Counted from the first letter of the stretch, positions 17,115-26,027 are shown. The stretch: DNA of 51,902 nt from an uncultured Anaerovibrio sp. (GCF_947302755.1 NZ_CAMYWM010000004.1:1-51902); one strand, 5' to 3'. Numbers and translations are program-made. The notes: generated by a model from the sequence alone, not told the origin.

Positions 17115-17654
17115 TTGTTTTCTTTTTGCTCCTTTAGCGATGCTGCGGAAATTCCCATTGATGGTGGTTTGGATGATTTTTCCAATCCCCAAGCACCGAA
17201 GGTTATCCAATCCAATACCATCATCGAATTCTCTCTGCAATTCAAGGAAGATATGGATATCGACAGGGCAGGAACAGCAACGAGTTTTCCGGCTGGCGAG
17301 TATATTCTCAAAGTTGAACGCAGGGACGATAAGGCTCGATTCCATCTTATTTATGATAGCCAGGATACATCTAAGCCGTTGATATTTAAGCAGGACTTGC
17401 CTGTTGAGGCATTGGATGAACTACAGGCAATCATAAAAAAGAAAAATCTCGCCGCCATCAACGGCAGCAGTCTGCGAAATAGTGCGTTGGGAACATTGCT
17501 TATTTTCCATGTTCATTACGATAGTGGTGAACGCCTATCCGTTTATGCTGAGGGTGGAGCGGCTACTCTGCCGGATGGCTGGTGTGGTACGGAGGTATTT
17601 CTGGAATTCTTCATGGAGAAGCTGCAGGCAGAAAAAATTCTGCTATGCAAATAG
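17115..17654 (+). CDS. Hypothetical protein, uncertain start, possibly secreted
   Basis: An open frame of about 179 residues whose body reads like a small beta-rich family seen in Firmicutes (EYILKVERRDDKARFHL, VEALDELQAIIKKKNLAAING, SGERLSVYAEGG). The start is unclear. TTG 17115 has only CAGG upstream. The frame is open back to 17070 and those codons would add a hydrophobic LPFPPLLVISGLFSF segment, like a signal peptide, but offer no good start codon. The 5' end may be damaged or use a rare start. Its 3' end overlaps bioD (opposite strand) by 12 bases. Codon use favours AAA and GAA more than its left-hand neighbours. Confidence 0.5.
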   Translation: MFSFCSFSDAAEIPIDGGLDDFSNPQAPKVIQSNTIIEFSLQFKEDMDIDRAGTATSFPAGEYILKVERRDDKARFHLIYDSQDTSKPLIFKQDLPVEALDELQAIIKKKNLAAINGSSLRNSALGTLLIFHVHYDSGERLSVYAEGGAATLPDGWCGTEVFLEFFMEKLQAEKILLCK

Positions 17655-18329
17655 GGCAGATAGTTTTTCTGCTGTCAGATCAGGCAAAAATCTATCCCCT
17701 TGCCCAATGCAGGAAAGTACCGATAGCCCGGTCAGCTGTTCACACATAAGCCGGTTATCTTCTTCCATAAGATTGCCTTTGTGGAAGTTATTGAATAGAA
17801 TGCCCTTTAGGGGCATTTTTTTTTGTTTCATATATTCGTAAGTGAGTACTACGCCGTTGATGGTGCCTAATCCGGCATCTGCCACCAAAATACTGGGCAG
17901 GTTAAACTGATGTACAATATCTTCTAACTGGATATGTTCTTCATCGACGCTTAACGGGCAGGTTATGCCGCCACTGCCTTCAATAACAATGTAATCATGT
18001 TCCCGGCAAACCGAATGAAAACTTTGTTTGATTACGTCCATGCGTACAGGGGTGCCTTCTATGCGGGAGGCCAGATGCGGGGATACGGCATGCTCGTAAA
18101 CATAAGGGCACATGCTTTCCAGGCTTTGGGAAATGCCGGAAATTTCCCGGACAAAGAGAGCATCACCGGGAATCAGGGTGCCATCTGCACGCCGTGTATT
18201 GCCGCTCATAGCGGCTTTGTAATACGCAACGTCCAGACCTGCTTCATACAGTGTTTTTACGATAAGGCCGGCGACATACGTTTTGCCCACCTCTGTATTG
18301 GTTCCTGTGACAAACAGATTCTTACTCAT
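17643..18329 (-). CDS. bioD: Dethiobiotin synthetase
   Basis: BioD (228 residues) closes the ureido ring of dethiobiotin from 7,8-diaminopelargonate, CO2 and ATP, the penultimate step of biotin synthesis. The P-loop GTNTEVGKTYVAG lies at residues about 8-20, and EGSGG and LGTINGVVLT are further family motifs. The start at 18329 has AGGAGG seven bases upstream; the longer open frame 5' to it lies over bioY. It overlaps bioY by four bases (ATGA), so the two are translationally coupled. It is the last gene of bioA-bioY-bioD; bioB and bioF are not in the window. Confidence 0.95.
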   Translation of the reverse strand: MSKNLFVTGTNTEVGKTYVAGLIVKTLYEAGLDVAYYKAAMSGNTRRADGTLIPGDALFVREISGISQSLESMCPYVYEHAVSPHLASRIEGTPVRMDVIKQSFHSVCREHDYIVIEGSGGITCPLSVDEEHIQLEDIVHQFNLPSILVADAGLGTINGVVLTYEYMKQKKMPLKGILFNNFHKGNLMEEDNRLMCEQLTGLSVLSCIGQGDRFLPDLTAEKLSALFA

Positions 18330-18913
18330 GCACATACCTCCTTTTGCACAGCAGCGTGTTTTTCCTCTACCCAGACACCGATTTTGTAACAACGCATGCC
18401 AATAGCTGCAGCGGCCAGACAAAGAAGAAAGTCTGGGATTATCTGCAAAACACCGCAGTAGAAGATGGCTGTCCAAAGTGGAATCGGTGCGGCAATCACA
18501 TAATTGGAAATCAGATAGAACCAGCTGATGCCAATCACATAAACAAGCACCATGCCCAAAAGGTTAGCCGCCAGCATCTGGCCATACGAAACAGCTGCGC
18601 TGCGGCGGACATAATAGCCGCAGAACCAGGCTTGCAGGATAAAGGCCAAAAGATAGCCAAACGTGGGCTGCAACAGATAAGCCGGGCCGCCGCCGGAGGC
18701 AAACACCGGCACGCCCAATAACCCCAGTAGTACATAAGTCCCTACTGCAATGGCCCCCAGACGGGCACCGAGAACCAGACCGGCCAGCAGGGTGAACAGG
18801 AATTGCAGGGTATATACGTCCGTACCCACCGGTATGCGGATAAAGGTTCCTGCGGTAATCAGGGCGATGAACAAGCCGCAGAGAACGAGCTCGCGTGTAT
18901 TAAGATGTTTCAT
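18326..18913 (-). CDS. bioY: Biotin transporter BioY
   Basis: A 195-residue membrane protein with about six helices, the substrate-binding S component of biotin ECF transporters. Family marks are GTFIRIPVG near residue 22-30, the LLGLLGVPVFASGGGP loop and QPTFGYLLAF. No dedicated ECF energy genes (bioM, bioN) are nearby, so it either uses a shared energising module or works alone. Position between bioA and bioD means this strain both takes up and makes biotin from late intermediates under one control. Confidence 0.95.
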   Translation of the reverse strand: MKHLNTRELVLCGLFIALITAGTFIRIPVGTDVYTLQFLFTLLAGLVLGARLGAIAVGTYVLLGLLGVPVFASGGGPAYLLQPTFGYLLAFILQAWFCGYYVRRSAAVSYGQMLAANLLGMVLVYVIGISWFYLISNYVIAAPIPLWTAIFYCGVLQIIPDFLLCLAAAAIGMRCYKIGVWVEEKHAAVQKEVCA

Positions 18914-18940
18914 AATTTCCTCCGTAATTTGCTACAAAAA

Positions 18941-20143
18941 TTATTGCTGACGAAAATATTCTTTCATAACGGCAATGATATGAACCAATTCATCATCATT
19001 GAGTATGTAAGGCGGCATGGCGTATAGATAGGTCAGGAACGGTCTGACAAAGACGCCGCGTTCATAGGCAAATTGTTGATAGCCTGCCAGTGTCTTCGCC
19101 TCAGCGACTTCGATGCAGGCACAACCACCCATTATGCGAATCTCACGAATACGCGGGTCGGTAAAGCCGTTTAATTCTCTTTTGGCGATTTCTTCCATAT
19201 GTCTGGCTCTGGCGGTTACATCCAACTGGTCGTACAGTTCAATAGAGGCACTCGCTGCTGCACATGCCAGTGCGTTACCCATAAAAGTGGGCCCATGCAT
19301 CAAGGCTTTTTCCGGTGCATCATCATAAAAAGCAGTAAAGACTTTTTTATTGGCTACGGTAACGGCATGACCAATATGCCCGCCGGTCAGCCCTTTGCCC
19401 AATACCAAAATATCCGGCAATACCACATCGGCGACAAAGCGATGACCGGTCCGTCCAAAACCTGTAGCGACCTCATCAAAGATGAGCAGAACGTCATATT
19501 GATGACAAAGTTCTCTGGCCCGCTGTAGGAAAGCAATGTCATACATACGCATGCCGCCTGCTCCCTGGAGCAAGGGTTCGACAATAAAGGCATTCAGCTC
19601 ACTGCCATAACGGGCAAAGGCATCTTCCAAAGCGGAAATCGTTGTGGGAATATGCACGACATAGGGATTTTTTCCGTATACCTGCAAGATGAAATGGTAA
19701 TCTTCATCATCGCCTACCGACATGGTTTTGAAGGTATCGCCATGATAGGCGTGGTCAAGTGCCAGTACCGTACGGCGGTTGTTTTCACCGGCGTTTACAT
19801 AATATTGCAGGGCCATTTTCAAAGCGACTTCCACGGCGACACTGCCGGAGTCGGAGAAAAAGCAATAATCCAGGTCGCCGGGCAGCCAGTCCGCAAGTTT
19901 TTCCGCCAGTTTCTCGGCAGGCTTGTGGGTAAGGCCACCGAGCATGATGTGCGAAAACTTTGCCGCCTGCCGGCAGATGGCATCGGTGATTTGCGGCTGA
20001 TGATAACCATAGATAACGCTCCACCAGGAAGATATGGAATCCAGTAGTTTTGCGTCTTTGGTGTACAGATATGGCCCCTCAGCCTTTACGATTTCATAAG
20101 GGGCTTTCATCGTTTTCATTTGTTGGTAGGGATACCATATCAT
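18941..20143 (-). CDS. bioA: Adenosylmethionine-8-amino-7-oxononanoate aminotransferase
   Basis: BioA (400 residues) makes 7,8-diaminopelargonate, usually with S-adenosylmethionine as amino donor, using PLP. It has W40-W41 (SSWWSVIYGY), the fold-type I marks D223 (IFDEVATGFGRTG) and the Schiff-base lysine K250 (LGKGLTGG), and HGPTFMGN near 285. The minus-strand ribosome site GGGGAGGG precedes ATG 20143. It is first in bioA-bioY-bioD. Its promoter at 20217-20244 overlaps a BirA operator, so it should be repressed when biotin is plentiful. Codon choice (AAA, CAA, GAA frequent) differs by eye from argS or pyrG. Confidence 0.95.
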   Translation of the reverse strand: MIWYPYQQMKTMKAPYEIVKAEGPYLYTKDAKLLDSISSWWSVIYGYHQPQITDAICRQAAKFSHIMLGGLTHKPAEKLAEKLADWLPGDLDYCFFSDSGSVAVEVALKMALQYYVNAGENNRRTVLALDHAYHGDTFKTMSVGDDEDYHFILQVYGKNPYVVHIPTTISALEDAFARYGSELNAFIVEPLLQGAGGMRMYDIAFLQRARELCHQYDVLLIFDEVATGFGRTGHRFVADVVLPDILVLGKGLTGGHIGHAVTVANKKVFTAFYDDAPEKALMHGPTFMGNALACAAASASIELYDQLDVTARARHMEEIAKRELNGFTDPRIREIRIMGGCACIEVAEAKTLAGYQQFAYERGVFVRPFLTYLYAMPPYILNDDELVHIIAVMKEYFRQQ

Positions 20144-20216
20144 TTTACGATACCCTCCCCTGAGATGATATTTTTCTGCATATACATCGCTTCCTTTTGA
20201 AAAAGTCTACATTAAG

Positions 20217-20244
20217 AAGATACTCCCAATTCGTTTTATGTCAA
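20217..20244 (-). promoter_or_regulatory. Promoter of the bioA-bioY-bioD operon
   Basis: On the minus strand a perfect TTGACA (complement of 20239-20244) is followed by a 16-base spacer and TATCTT (complement of 20217-20222), about 75 bases upstream of bioA. The -35 box lies within the BirA operator half-site. Confidence 0.7.
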
Positions 20245-20268
20245 CCTATGAAAATGATATGGTTTACT
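20239..20268. promoter_or_regulatory. BirA operator
   Basis: TGTCAACC and GGTTTACT are separated by exactly 14 bases, matching the TTGTAAACC-N14-16-GGTTTACAA type of BirA site. The left half-site contains the -35 box of the bio promoter. A BirA with an HTH domain is encoded at 34617-35588, so the regulator is in the same window. Confidence 0.75.
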
Positions 20269-20449
20269 AAAAACTGTTTTGTATATTCCCTTAACACTTA
20301 AAGCTGGTATTGATTTTGAACCGGTATGTAAATTGGATGAAATAATCTTATAAAAAGGATATAATAGTAGACATGAAGAAATTCGTTCGCAAAAAATGAA
20401 ACATTGTGGAGGAAAATCTTAAAATCTAACGTAGAACAGGAGCGAATTT

Positions 20450-20482
20450 ATGAATCAGGATAAGGACAGATTAAAATTTTGA
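20450..20482 (+). CDS. Possible ten-residue peptide frame
   Basis: AGGAGCG lies seven bases before an ATG opening the frame MNQDKDRLKF and a stop. It sits just upstream of two terminators, so it could be a leader peptide, the 5' scrap of a lost gene, or chance. No homologue is recognised. Confidence 0.2.
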   Translation: MNQDKDRLKF

Positions 20483-20498
20483 TCAAATAAAGTCTAGG

Positions 20499-20531
20499 TG
20501 CCCTGATATATAGGCTATCAGGGCATTATTT
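20499..20531 (+). terminator. Terminator 1 upstream of mfd
   Basis: TGCCCTGATA and TATCAGGGCA form a perfect 10-bp stem with a seven-base loop, followed by TTATTTAT. Confidence 0.75.
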
Positions 20532-20562
20532 ATGTTCCAGAAATATAACGAGTTTTACTTTA

Positions 20563-20604
20563 TAAACCGCCTAAGTTTGATCGGCTAGGGCGGTTTATTT
20601 TTTT
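20563..20604 (+). terminator. Terminator 2 upstream of mfd
   Basis: TAAACCGCC and GGCGGTTTA pair over nine bases and run into a T-run of seven. Confidence 0.85.
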
Positions 20605-20726
20605 GTTTCCACTGTTGGTGACATTGTATATATTAAGTACCCTAACCCACTGTTTTGTGATATGATATAGGCGGTGTTTTACAATAGTTGAATTTTATAT
20701 ACCAATAGAAAAAGTAGGGTGAAGCA

Positions 20727-23700
20727 ATGCAGAATTTGTTATCTGTCATGTTAAAGGACAGTTCAATAGAGCAAATGAACACCTGCTATAACAGAGAAAA
20801 GGGGCAGGCCTTTGTGTACGGTTTATCCGGTACCCAAAAGCATGCCTCCTTTTCTGCTTGTTATGCAGACCATCCAAGAACGAGTATCATTATAACCTAC
20901 AATCAGGAGGAGCTGGCGGCCTGGCGGGAAAATCTTGCCACCCTGCTTCCCGATACGGAGGTGGCAGAGCTGCCGGTTTTGGACATGGTAGATTTTAATG
21001 TGGCGGCCAAGGGGATTGCCAGAAATTCCCGGCGTATGGAGATACTGGGCAGCCTTCTTAAAGGGGACACCAGAATTGTTCTGACCACAGCCCAGGCCGC
21101 CGCCCAGAAGGGAATCTCACCAAAGCAGTTCAAGGCCCTGAGCCTGAAGCTGAAGGTAGGTACTGTCATTGATCGGGAGGATTTGCTGGATCAGCTGGTA
21201 AAGATGGGCTATGAACGGGTTGATCAGGTGGATATGCAGGGGGAATTCTGCATCCGGGGCGGCATCGTGGATGTATTTCCCGTCAACAGTCATGCCCCCT
21301 ATCGTATTGAATTCTTCGATGATGAGGTGGATTCCCTACGATTTTTTGATGTGGAAAACCAGATATCCATATCCAAGACCGACAAGGCGGAAATTCTCCC
21401 ATTTGATGTTTTTGACGACAAGCATCGCAAGGCTATGTTCACGGAATTTCTCTCCTCCGGCTCTGCAATTATTGTTGATGATCCCCTGAAGGTTCGGGAG
21501 GAAATCATCAAGCTGACCAGGGAAAATCCAGATATTAAGGGACGTCTCTTTTCCTGGGATGATTTTCTGGAGAAAATAAATCCATATAATGTAATTTATG
21601 TGGCTATGATACTTCATAGCCTGCACAGCATAAAGCTGGACCATCTTATAGGGGTGTCTGTTCAGGGGATGGCCTCCTATCAGCGGCAATTTGACATGTT
21701 TACCAATGATATGGAAGGCTGGCTCCAGACTCAAAATCAGGTAATTGTAACCCTGGGGGATGTGGCCAAGGTGTCCTCCGTGCGGGAAATTCTGGGACGA
21801 AATCGTCTGGCCTCAGTGGAGGGGAATGGCGATACTGCCCTGCGTTATGGTGTGGCCACTGTGGTTAAGGGAAGTCTGCTGAACGGCTTCGAGCTGCCCG
21901 GGGCCAAGCTGGTGGTGGTGTCGGAAAAGGATATCTTCGGCCACCAGAAAAAACGGCTTTCCCGGGCCAGCAAGGAAGACCGCATACATCATTTCCGTGA
22001 AATCAACCTGGGGGATTATGTGGTTCATTCCCAATATGGAATCGGTAAATATTGTGGCGTAAAAACCAAAGAAATTAATGGGATTAAGCGGGATTATCTC
22101 TATATCCAATACGGTGGGGAGGACCGGCTGTTTGTGCCTACGGACCAGGTCAGCCTTTTGCAGAAGTACATCGGCAAGGAGGGCGAGGTGCCCCGGCTGC
22201 ATAAGATTGGTAGCTCCAGCTGGGTCAAGACCAAGAACAAGGTCCGTTCCTCTGTTAGGGACATTGCCAAGGAGCTCATCAACCTGTATGCCAAACGAAA
22301 GGGGGATGAGGGCTACGCCTTTTCCCCGGATACTGTATGGCAGCGGGAATTTGAGGATGCCTTTCCCTATGAGGAAACCCATGACCAGCTGACTGCCATA
22401 GCGGAAATCAAGGCGGATATGGAGCGGCAGCAGCCTATGGATCGCCTCCTGTGCGGGGAGGTGGGCTTCGGTAAGACCGAGGTGGCCATCCGGGCCGCCT
22501 TCAAGGCCGTAATGGACGGCAAGCAGGTAGCCGTGCTGGTACCTACCACCGTATTGGCCCAGCAGCACTATCAGACCTTTGTGGAACGGTTCCACAATTT
22601 TGGCCCCACGGTGGAGGTTATCAACCGGTTCAGAAGCCAAAAGGAGCAAAAGGCGGTGGTGAACCGGGTAGAAAATGGTCAGGTGGATATTCTCATTGGC
22701 ACCCACGCCATTTTAAATACCAAAAGGGTGAAATTCAAGGACCTAGGGCTTCTCATAGTAGATGAGGAACAGCGTTTTGGGGTGTCCCAAAAGGAAAAGA
22801 TAAAGCAGATGGCCGTAGGCATTGATGTGCTTACCCTAAGTGCTACCCCTATACCAAGAACTCTCCACATGTCCCTGGCCGGCGCCCGGGATATGAGTGT
22901 TATTGAAACGCCGCCCCAGGAGCGGTTTCCGGTTCAGACCTATGTGGCGGAGGAAAATGACAATATTATCCGCAACGCCATCAACAGGGAGCTGAAGCGG
23001 GGCGGACAGATTTATTTCGTCTATAACCGGGTGGATAGTATTTACTCCATGCTGGACCGTCTGGAAAAGCTGGTGCCGGAAGCCAATATACGGGTGGGCC
23101 ATGGTCAGATGCCGGAGGCCCGGCTGGAGCGGGTTATGGTGGAATTTTATGAGGGACAGTTTGATATACTGCTGTCCACCTCCATAATCGAAAGTGGGCT
23201 GGATGTGGCCAATGCCAATACCATTATTGTGTACGATGCGGATAAATTCGGTCTGGCCCAGCTGTATCAGATGCGGGGCCGGGTGGGACGCTCCCGGAAT
23301 ATTGCCTACGCCTATCTGTTGTACAAGCAGGATAAGGTTTTGTCCGAGGTGGCAGAAAAGCGGCTCCAGGCCATTAAGGAATTTGCGGAGCTGGGAGCCG
23401 GCTTTAAAATAGCCATGCGGGATTTGGAAATCCGCGGGGCCGGCAATCTTCTCGGAGCCCAGCAGCACGGCCATATTGCCAGCGTAGGCTTTGAAATGTA
23501 CTGCCGCATGCTGGATGATGCGGTGCAGGAGTTGAAGACAGGCAAGCCGGTGGAGCGGGAAAGTGATCCACTGGTGGAAATCAAGGTTCAGGCCTATATT
23601 GATAACGAATACGTGGGCAATGCCATGCATAAAATCGAGATTTATCAGCGTATGGCGGCTGTGGGCAGCAATGAGGCCTTGGACAGGCTGCTGGATGAAT

Positions 23701-24029
23701 TGGTGGACCGCTTCGGTGACCCGCCCCAGGCTGTGCTCAATCTATTTACCGTGGCCCGTATCAGAATAGAAGCCCGCCAGGCGGGGATACAGCGTATCAG
23801 CGAGGGCAGCCAATATTTGGAAATGTATTTTGCCGGGGCACCAAAGTGTCCTGTGGAAAATCTGCTGGAGATATCGGGCATGTACGGCAATCATGTGAAG
23901 TTTGACAATGAGGCCAGGGCTATGCTGATTGATTTGACAATAGTGCCTGGAGCTGCCGTTCACGAGTTTGTGCTGGAGATTATGAAAATATTAAACGGCA
24001 AGGCTGTGGCCGGGGCCGTTTCACACTGA
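20727..24029 (+). CDS. mfd: Transcription-repair coupling factor
   Basis: Mfd (1100 residues) removes RNA polymerase stalled at DNA damage and recruits UvrA. The N-terminal third is the UvrB-like part (FCIRGGIVDVFPV near residues 172-184). The CarD-type RNA polymerase interaction domain is around 430-500 (GDYVVHSQYGIGKY). The translocase core has Walker A GEVGFGKT (576-583, K583 being the lysine) and the DEEQ box at 679-682, then SATPIPRTLH and MRGRVGRS. The C-terminal TRCF domain is complete. Length is slightly shorter than Bacillus Mfd. It opens the conserved mfd-to-dusB block and is followed by yabN after 17 bases. Confidence 0.98.
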   Translation: MQNLLSVMLKDSSIEQMNTCYNREKGQAFVYGLSGTQKHASFSACYADHPRTSIIITYNQEELAAWRENLATLLPDTEVAELPVLDMVDFNVAAKGIARNSRRMEILGSLLKGDTRIVLTTAQAAAQKGISPKQFKALSLKLKVGTVIDREDLLDQLVKMGYERVDQVDMQGEFCIRGGIVDVFPVNSHAPYRIEFFDDEVDSLRFFDVENQISISKTDKAEILPFDVFDDKHRKAMFTEFLSSGSAIIVDDPLKVREEIIKLTRENPDIKGRLFSWDDFLEKINPYNVIYVAMILHSLHSIKLDHLIGVSVQGMASYQRQFDMFTNDMEGWLQTQNQVIVTLGDVAKVSSVREILGRNRLASVEGNGDTALRYGVATVVKGSLLNGFELPGAKLVVVSEKDIFGHQKKRLSRASKEDRIHHFREINLGDYVVHSQYGIGKYCGVKTKEINGIKRDYLYIQYGGEDRLFVPTDQVSLLQKYIGKEGEVPRLHKIGSSSWVKTKNKVRSSVRDIAKELINLYAKRKGDEGYAFSPDTVWQREFEDAFPYEETHDQLTAIAEIKADMERQQPMDRLLCGEVGFGKTEVAIRAAFKAVMDGKQVAVLVPTTVLAQQHYQTFVERFHNFGPTVEVINRFRSQKEQKAVVNRVENGQVDILIGTHAILNTKRVKFKDLGLLIVDEEQRFGVSQKEKIKQMAVGIDVLTLSATPIPRTLHMSLAGARDMSVIETPPQERFPVQTYVAEENDNIIRNAINRELKRGGQIYFVYNRVDSIYSMLDRLEKLVPEANIRVGHGQMPEARLERVMVEFYEGQFDILLSTSIIESGLDVANANTIIVYDADKFGLAQLYQMRGRVGRSRNIAYAYLLYKQDKVLSEVAEKRLQAIKEFAELGAGFKIAMRDLEIRGAGNLLGAQQHGHIASVGFEMYCRMLDDAVQELKTGKPVERESDPLVEIKVQAYIDNEYVGNAMHKIEIYQRMAAVGSNEALDRLLDELVDRFGDPPQAVLNLFTVARIRIEARQAGIQRISEGSQYLEMYFAGAPKCPVENLLEISGMYGNHVKFDNEARAMLIDLTIVPGAAVHEFVLEIMKILNGKAVAGAVSH

Positions 24030-24046
24030 TGGGGAGGAAAATATAA

Positions 24047-25498
24047 ATGGGCAGCATTACTGTTATTGGCCTTGGGCCAGGGGATTTTGGCCTTATTACC
24101 ATGGATAGCTGGGAGCGGCTCCAGGGGGCGGAGCACCTTTATTTTCGCACGGAAAAGCATCCCACGGTGCTGATGATTAAACAGCGGGGGGTCAGCTTTA
24201 CCTCCTATGACAGCTTTTATGAGGGGGCAGAGAGCTTTGGGGAGCTTTATGAGGCCATTGCCCGGGATCTGGTACAAAGGGCTGCTTCAGAGGATTTGGT
24301 GTATGCCGTGCCGGGAAGTCCTATGGTGGCGGAAAAAACCGTGGTTCTGCTGCGTCAATACTGTGTGGAGTCCGGTGTTAGGCTGGATATTCTGCCGGGC
24401 ATGAGCTTTGTGGAGGTGTTGTACAGCAAGCTGGGCATTGACCCCATTGATGGCATGACCATAATTGATGCCGAGGACCTTGACCGGCTGCCGGTGGATA
24501 TGCCCACCGGGCTGGTAATCACCCAGGTGTACAATCCCCATATTGCGTCATATACCAAGCTGAGCCTTATGGAGGTGTTTCCTGACGAATATCCTATCAC
24601 CTATATTCATAAGCTGGGAATGCCCGATGAAAGCATTCGCTCCATCCCGCTCTTTGAATTGGACCGCCAGCCGGATATTGATTATCTCACCAGCCTGTAC
24701 GTGCCACCTCATAACCATCAGCCGGAGTTTGATATGACTCCCTTAAAGGATATTGTGCACACCCTGCGCTCCCCGGGGGGCTGTCCCTGGGATATTGCCC
24801 AGACCCATGAGAGCATCCGCACCAACCTTATAGAGGAAACCTATGAGGTGCTGGAGGCCATTGAGCTTCAGGATCCGCAGCTTTTGTGTGAGGAGCTGGG
24901 GGATTTGCTTTTGCAGGTGGTATTCCATGCCCGTATGGCCGAGGAAACAGGGGCCTTTTCCCTGCAGGAGGTTATTGATGAAGCCACGGAGAAGCTGGTG
25001 CGCCGTCATCCCCATATTTTTGGTGATGTGCAGGCGGCTGATGCCGGTGCCGCCGTGTTGGCCTGGGAGTCCATCAAGAAACAGGAAAAGAAGGACAGGG
25101 ACTCCGTTTTGGATGGGGTGCCTATGGGACTGCCGGCCCTGATGAGTGCCCAAAAGCTCCAGCATAAGGCGGCAAAGGTGGGCTTTGACTGGGAGGAAAT
25201 CAACCCTGTATGGGACAAGATAAGGGAAGAGGTTGATGAGCTGAAGGAGGCCCAGGGGGAGGGGGATCCAAAGCACATTGAGGAGGAGCTGGGGGACGTC
25301 CTCTTTACGGTGGTTAATCTGGCCCGTTTCCTGAAGGTAGACCCGGAGCTGGCCCTGATGAATACCAATCGTAAATTCATTAAGCGGTTTCATGTGGTGG
25401 AAAGCAAGGTAAAGGAATCCTGTCGTAAGTGGTCGGATTTTACCCTGGAGGAGCTGGATGAGCTGTGGAACGCCGCCAAAAAGTGCCAAAATTCATAA
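24047..25498 (+). CDS. mazG: YabN-type fusion: SAM methylase-like + MazG pyrophosphohydrolase
   Basis: A 483-residue fusion. Residues 1-225 belong to the tetrapyrrole (corrin/porphyrin) methylase fold (ITVIGLGPGDFGLITMDSW, VPGSPMVAEKTV). Residues about 235-483 form a duplicated MazG nucleoside triphosphate pyrophosphohydrolase (GGCPWDIAQTHESI; metal-binding IEETYEV and ELGDLLLQV; second copy REEVDELKEA and EEELGDVLF). This is the Bacillus YabN arrangement, which cleans up NTPs; the substrate of the methylase half is unknown. It follows mfd as in Bacillus, but the sporulation genes spoVT and spoVB that normally intervene are absent. Confidence 0.92.
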   Translation: MGSITVIGLGPGDFGLITMDSWERLQGAEHLYFRTEKHPTVLMIKQRGVSFTSYDSFYEGAESFGELYEAIARDLVQRAASEDLVYAVPGSPMVAEKTVVLLRQYCVESGVRLDILPGMSFVEVLYSKLGIDPIDGMTIIDAEDLDRLPVDMPTGLVITQVYNPHIASYTKLSLMEVFPDEYPITYIHKLGMPDESIRSIPLFELDRQPDIDYLTSLYVPPHNHQPEFDMTPLKDIVHTLRSPGGCPWDIAQTHESIRTNLIEETYEVLEAIELQDPQLLCEELGDLLLQVVFHARMAEETGAFSLQEVIDEATEKLVRRHPHIFGDVQAADAGAAVLAWESIKKQEKKDRDSVLDGVPMGLPALMSAQKLQHKAAKVGFDWEEINPVWDKIREEVDELKEAQGEGDPKHIEEELGDVLFTVVNLARFLKVDPELALMNTNRKFIKRFHVVESKVKESCRKWSDFTLEELDELWNAAKKCQNS

Positions 25499-25524
25499 AA
25501 TTTCAATAATTTTCTATACTTTCA

Positions 25525-25553
25525 TTGCAGAAACCTAGTGTTTATGGTATATT
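25525..25553 (+). promoter_or_regulatory. Promoter of the HU gene
   Basis: TTGCAG and TATATT are spaced by 17 bases. The leader of about 65 bases before the HU start can form GGGGCGAAAACCC/GGGTTT pairing. Confidence 0.6.
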
Positions 25554-25626
25554 GTAGATAATACAGGGGCGAAAACCCAGTGATTGCGCGGGTTTCCCGA
25601 CATACCTAAATAAGAGGAGGATGTAT

Positions 25627-25938
25627 ATGAACAAGTCTCAGTTGGTTGCAAAGGTTGCAGAAAAGGCTGGTCTTACCAAGAAGGATGCCGAGAAAGCAGT
25701 AAATGGTTTGTTTGCAAGTATCCAGGAGGCTCTGGTAGCTGGCGATAAGGTTCAGATGATTGGCTTTGGTACCTTTGAGGTGAAGGCTCGTGCTGCCCGT
25801 ACTGGCCGTAACCCTCAGACTGGTGATGAGATTAAGATTGCTGCTTCCAAGAATCCTGCGTTCAAAGCCGGCAAGGCTTTGAAGGAAGCAGTCAACACCA
25901 AGAAGGATAAAAAGGCTAAGAAGACCAAGAAAAAATAA
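25627..25938 (+). CDS. hup: HU-family DNA-binding protein with Lys-rich tail
   Basis: A 103-residue HU protein that bends and compacts DNA. Residues 1-90 are standard HU ([56 protein letters not shown]). The last 13 residues are almost all Lys ([13 protein letters not shown]), an extension most HU proteins lack and reminiscent of the basic tails of some actinobacterial HU proteins. ATG 25627 is preferred to ATG 25621 because AGGAGG ends directly at 25620. Strong promoter and terminator make it monocistronic. It stands where Bacillus has yabN-yabO. Confidence 0.95.
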   Translation: MNKSQLVAKVAEKAGLTKKDAEKAVNGLFASIQEALVAGDKVQMIGFGTFEVKARAARTGRNPQTGDEIKIAASKNPAFKAGKALKEAVNTKKDKKAKKTKKK

Positions 25939-25953
25939 TTTTTTTAACAAGCT

Positions 25954-25986
25954 GGCTGCCGCTGATATGGGGGCAGCCTTTTTATT
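25954..25986 (+). terminator. Terminator after HU
   Basis: GGCTGCC and GGCAGCC pair and run into TTTTTATTT. Confidence 0.85.
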
Positions 25987-26027
25987 TGGCACTTGACAGA
26001 AGGATATATTACGAGGACAGCTTGCTT

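Larger units (their letters stand above)
20272..20726. other. Intergenic stretch bioA / mfd with small open frames and two terminators
   Basis: About 450 bases. It holds a TATAAT at 20360, an eight-codon frame without ribosome site (20373-20399), an eleven-codon unit behind a good ribosome site (20450-20482), and two strong terminators (20499-20531, 20563-20604). After them comes the leader of mfd. No larger gene is credible. Confidence 0.5.
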
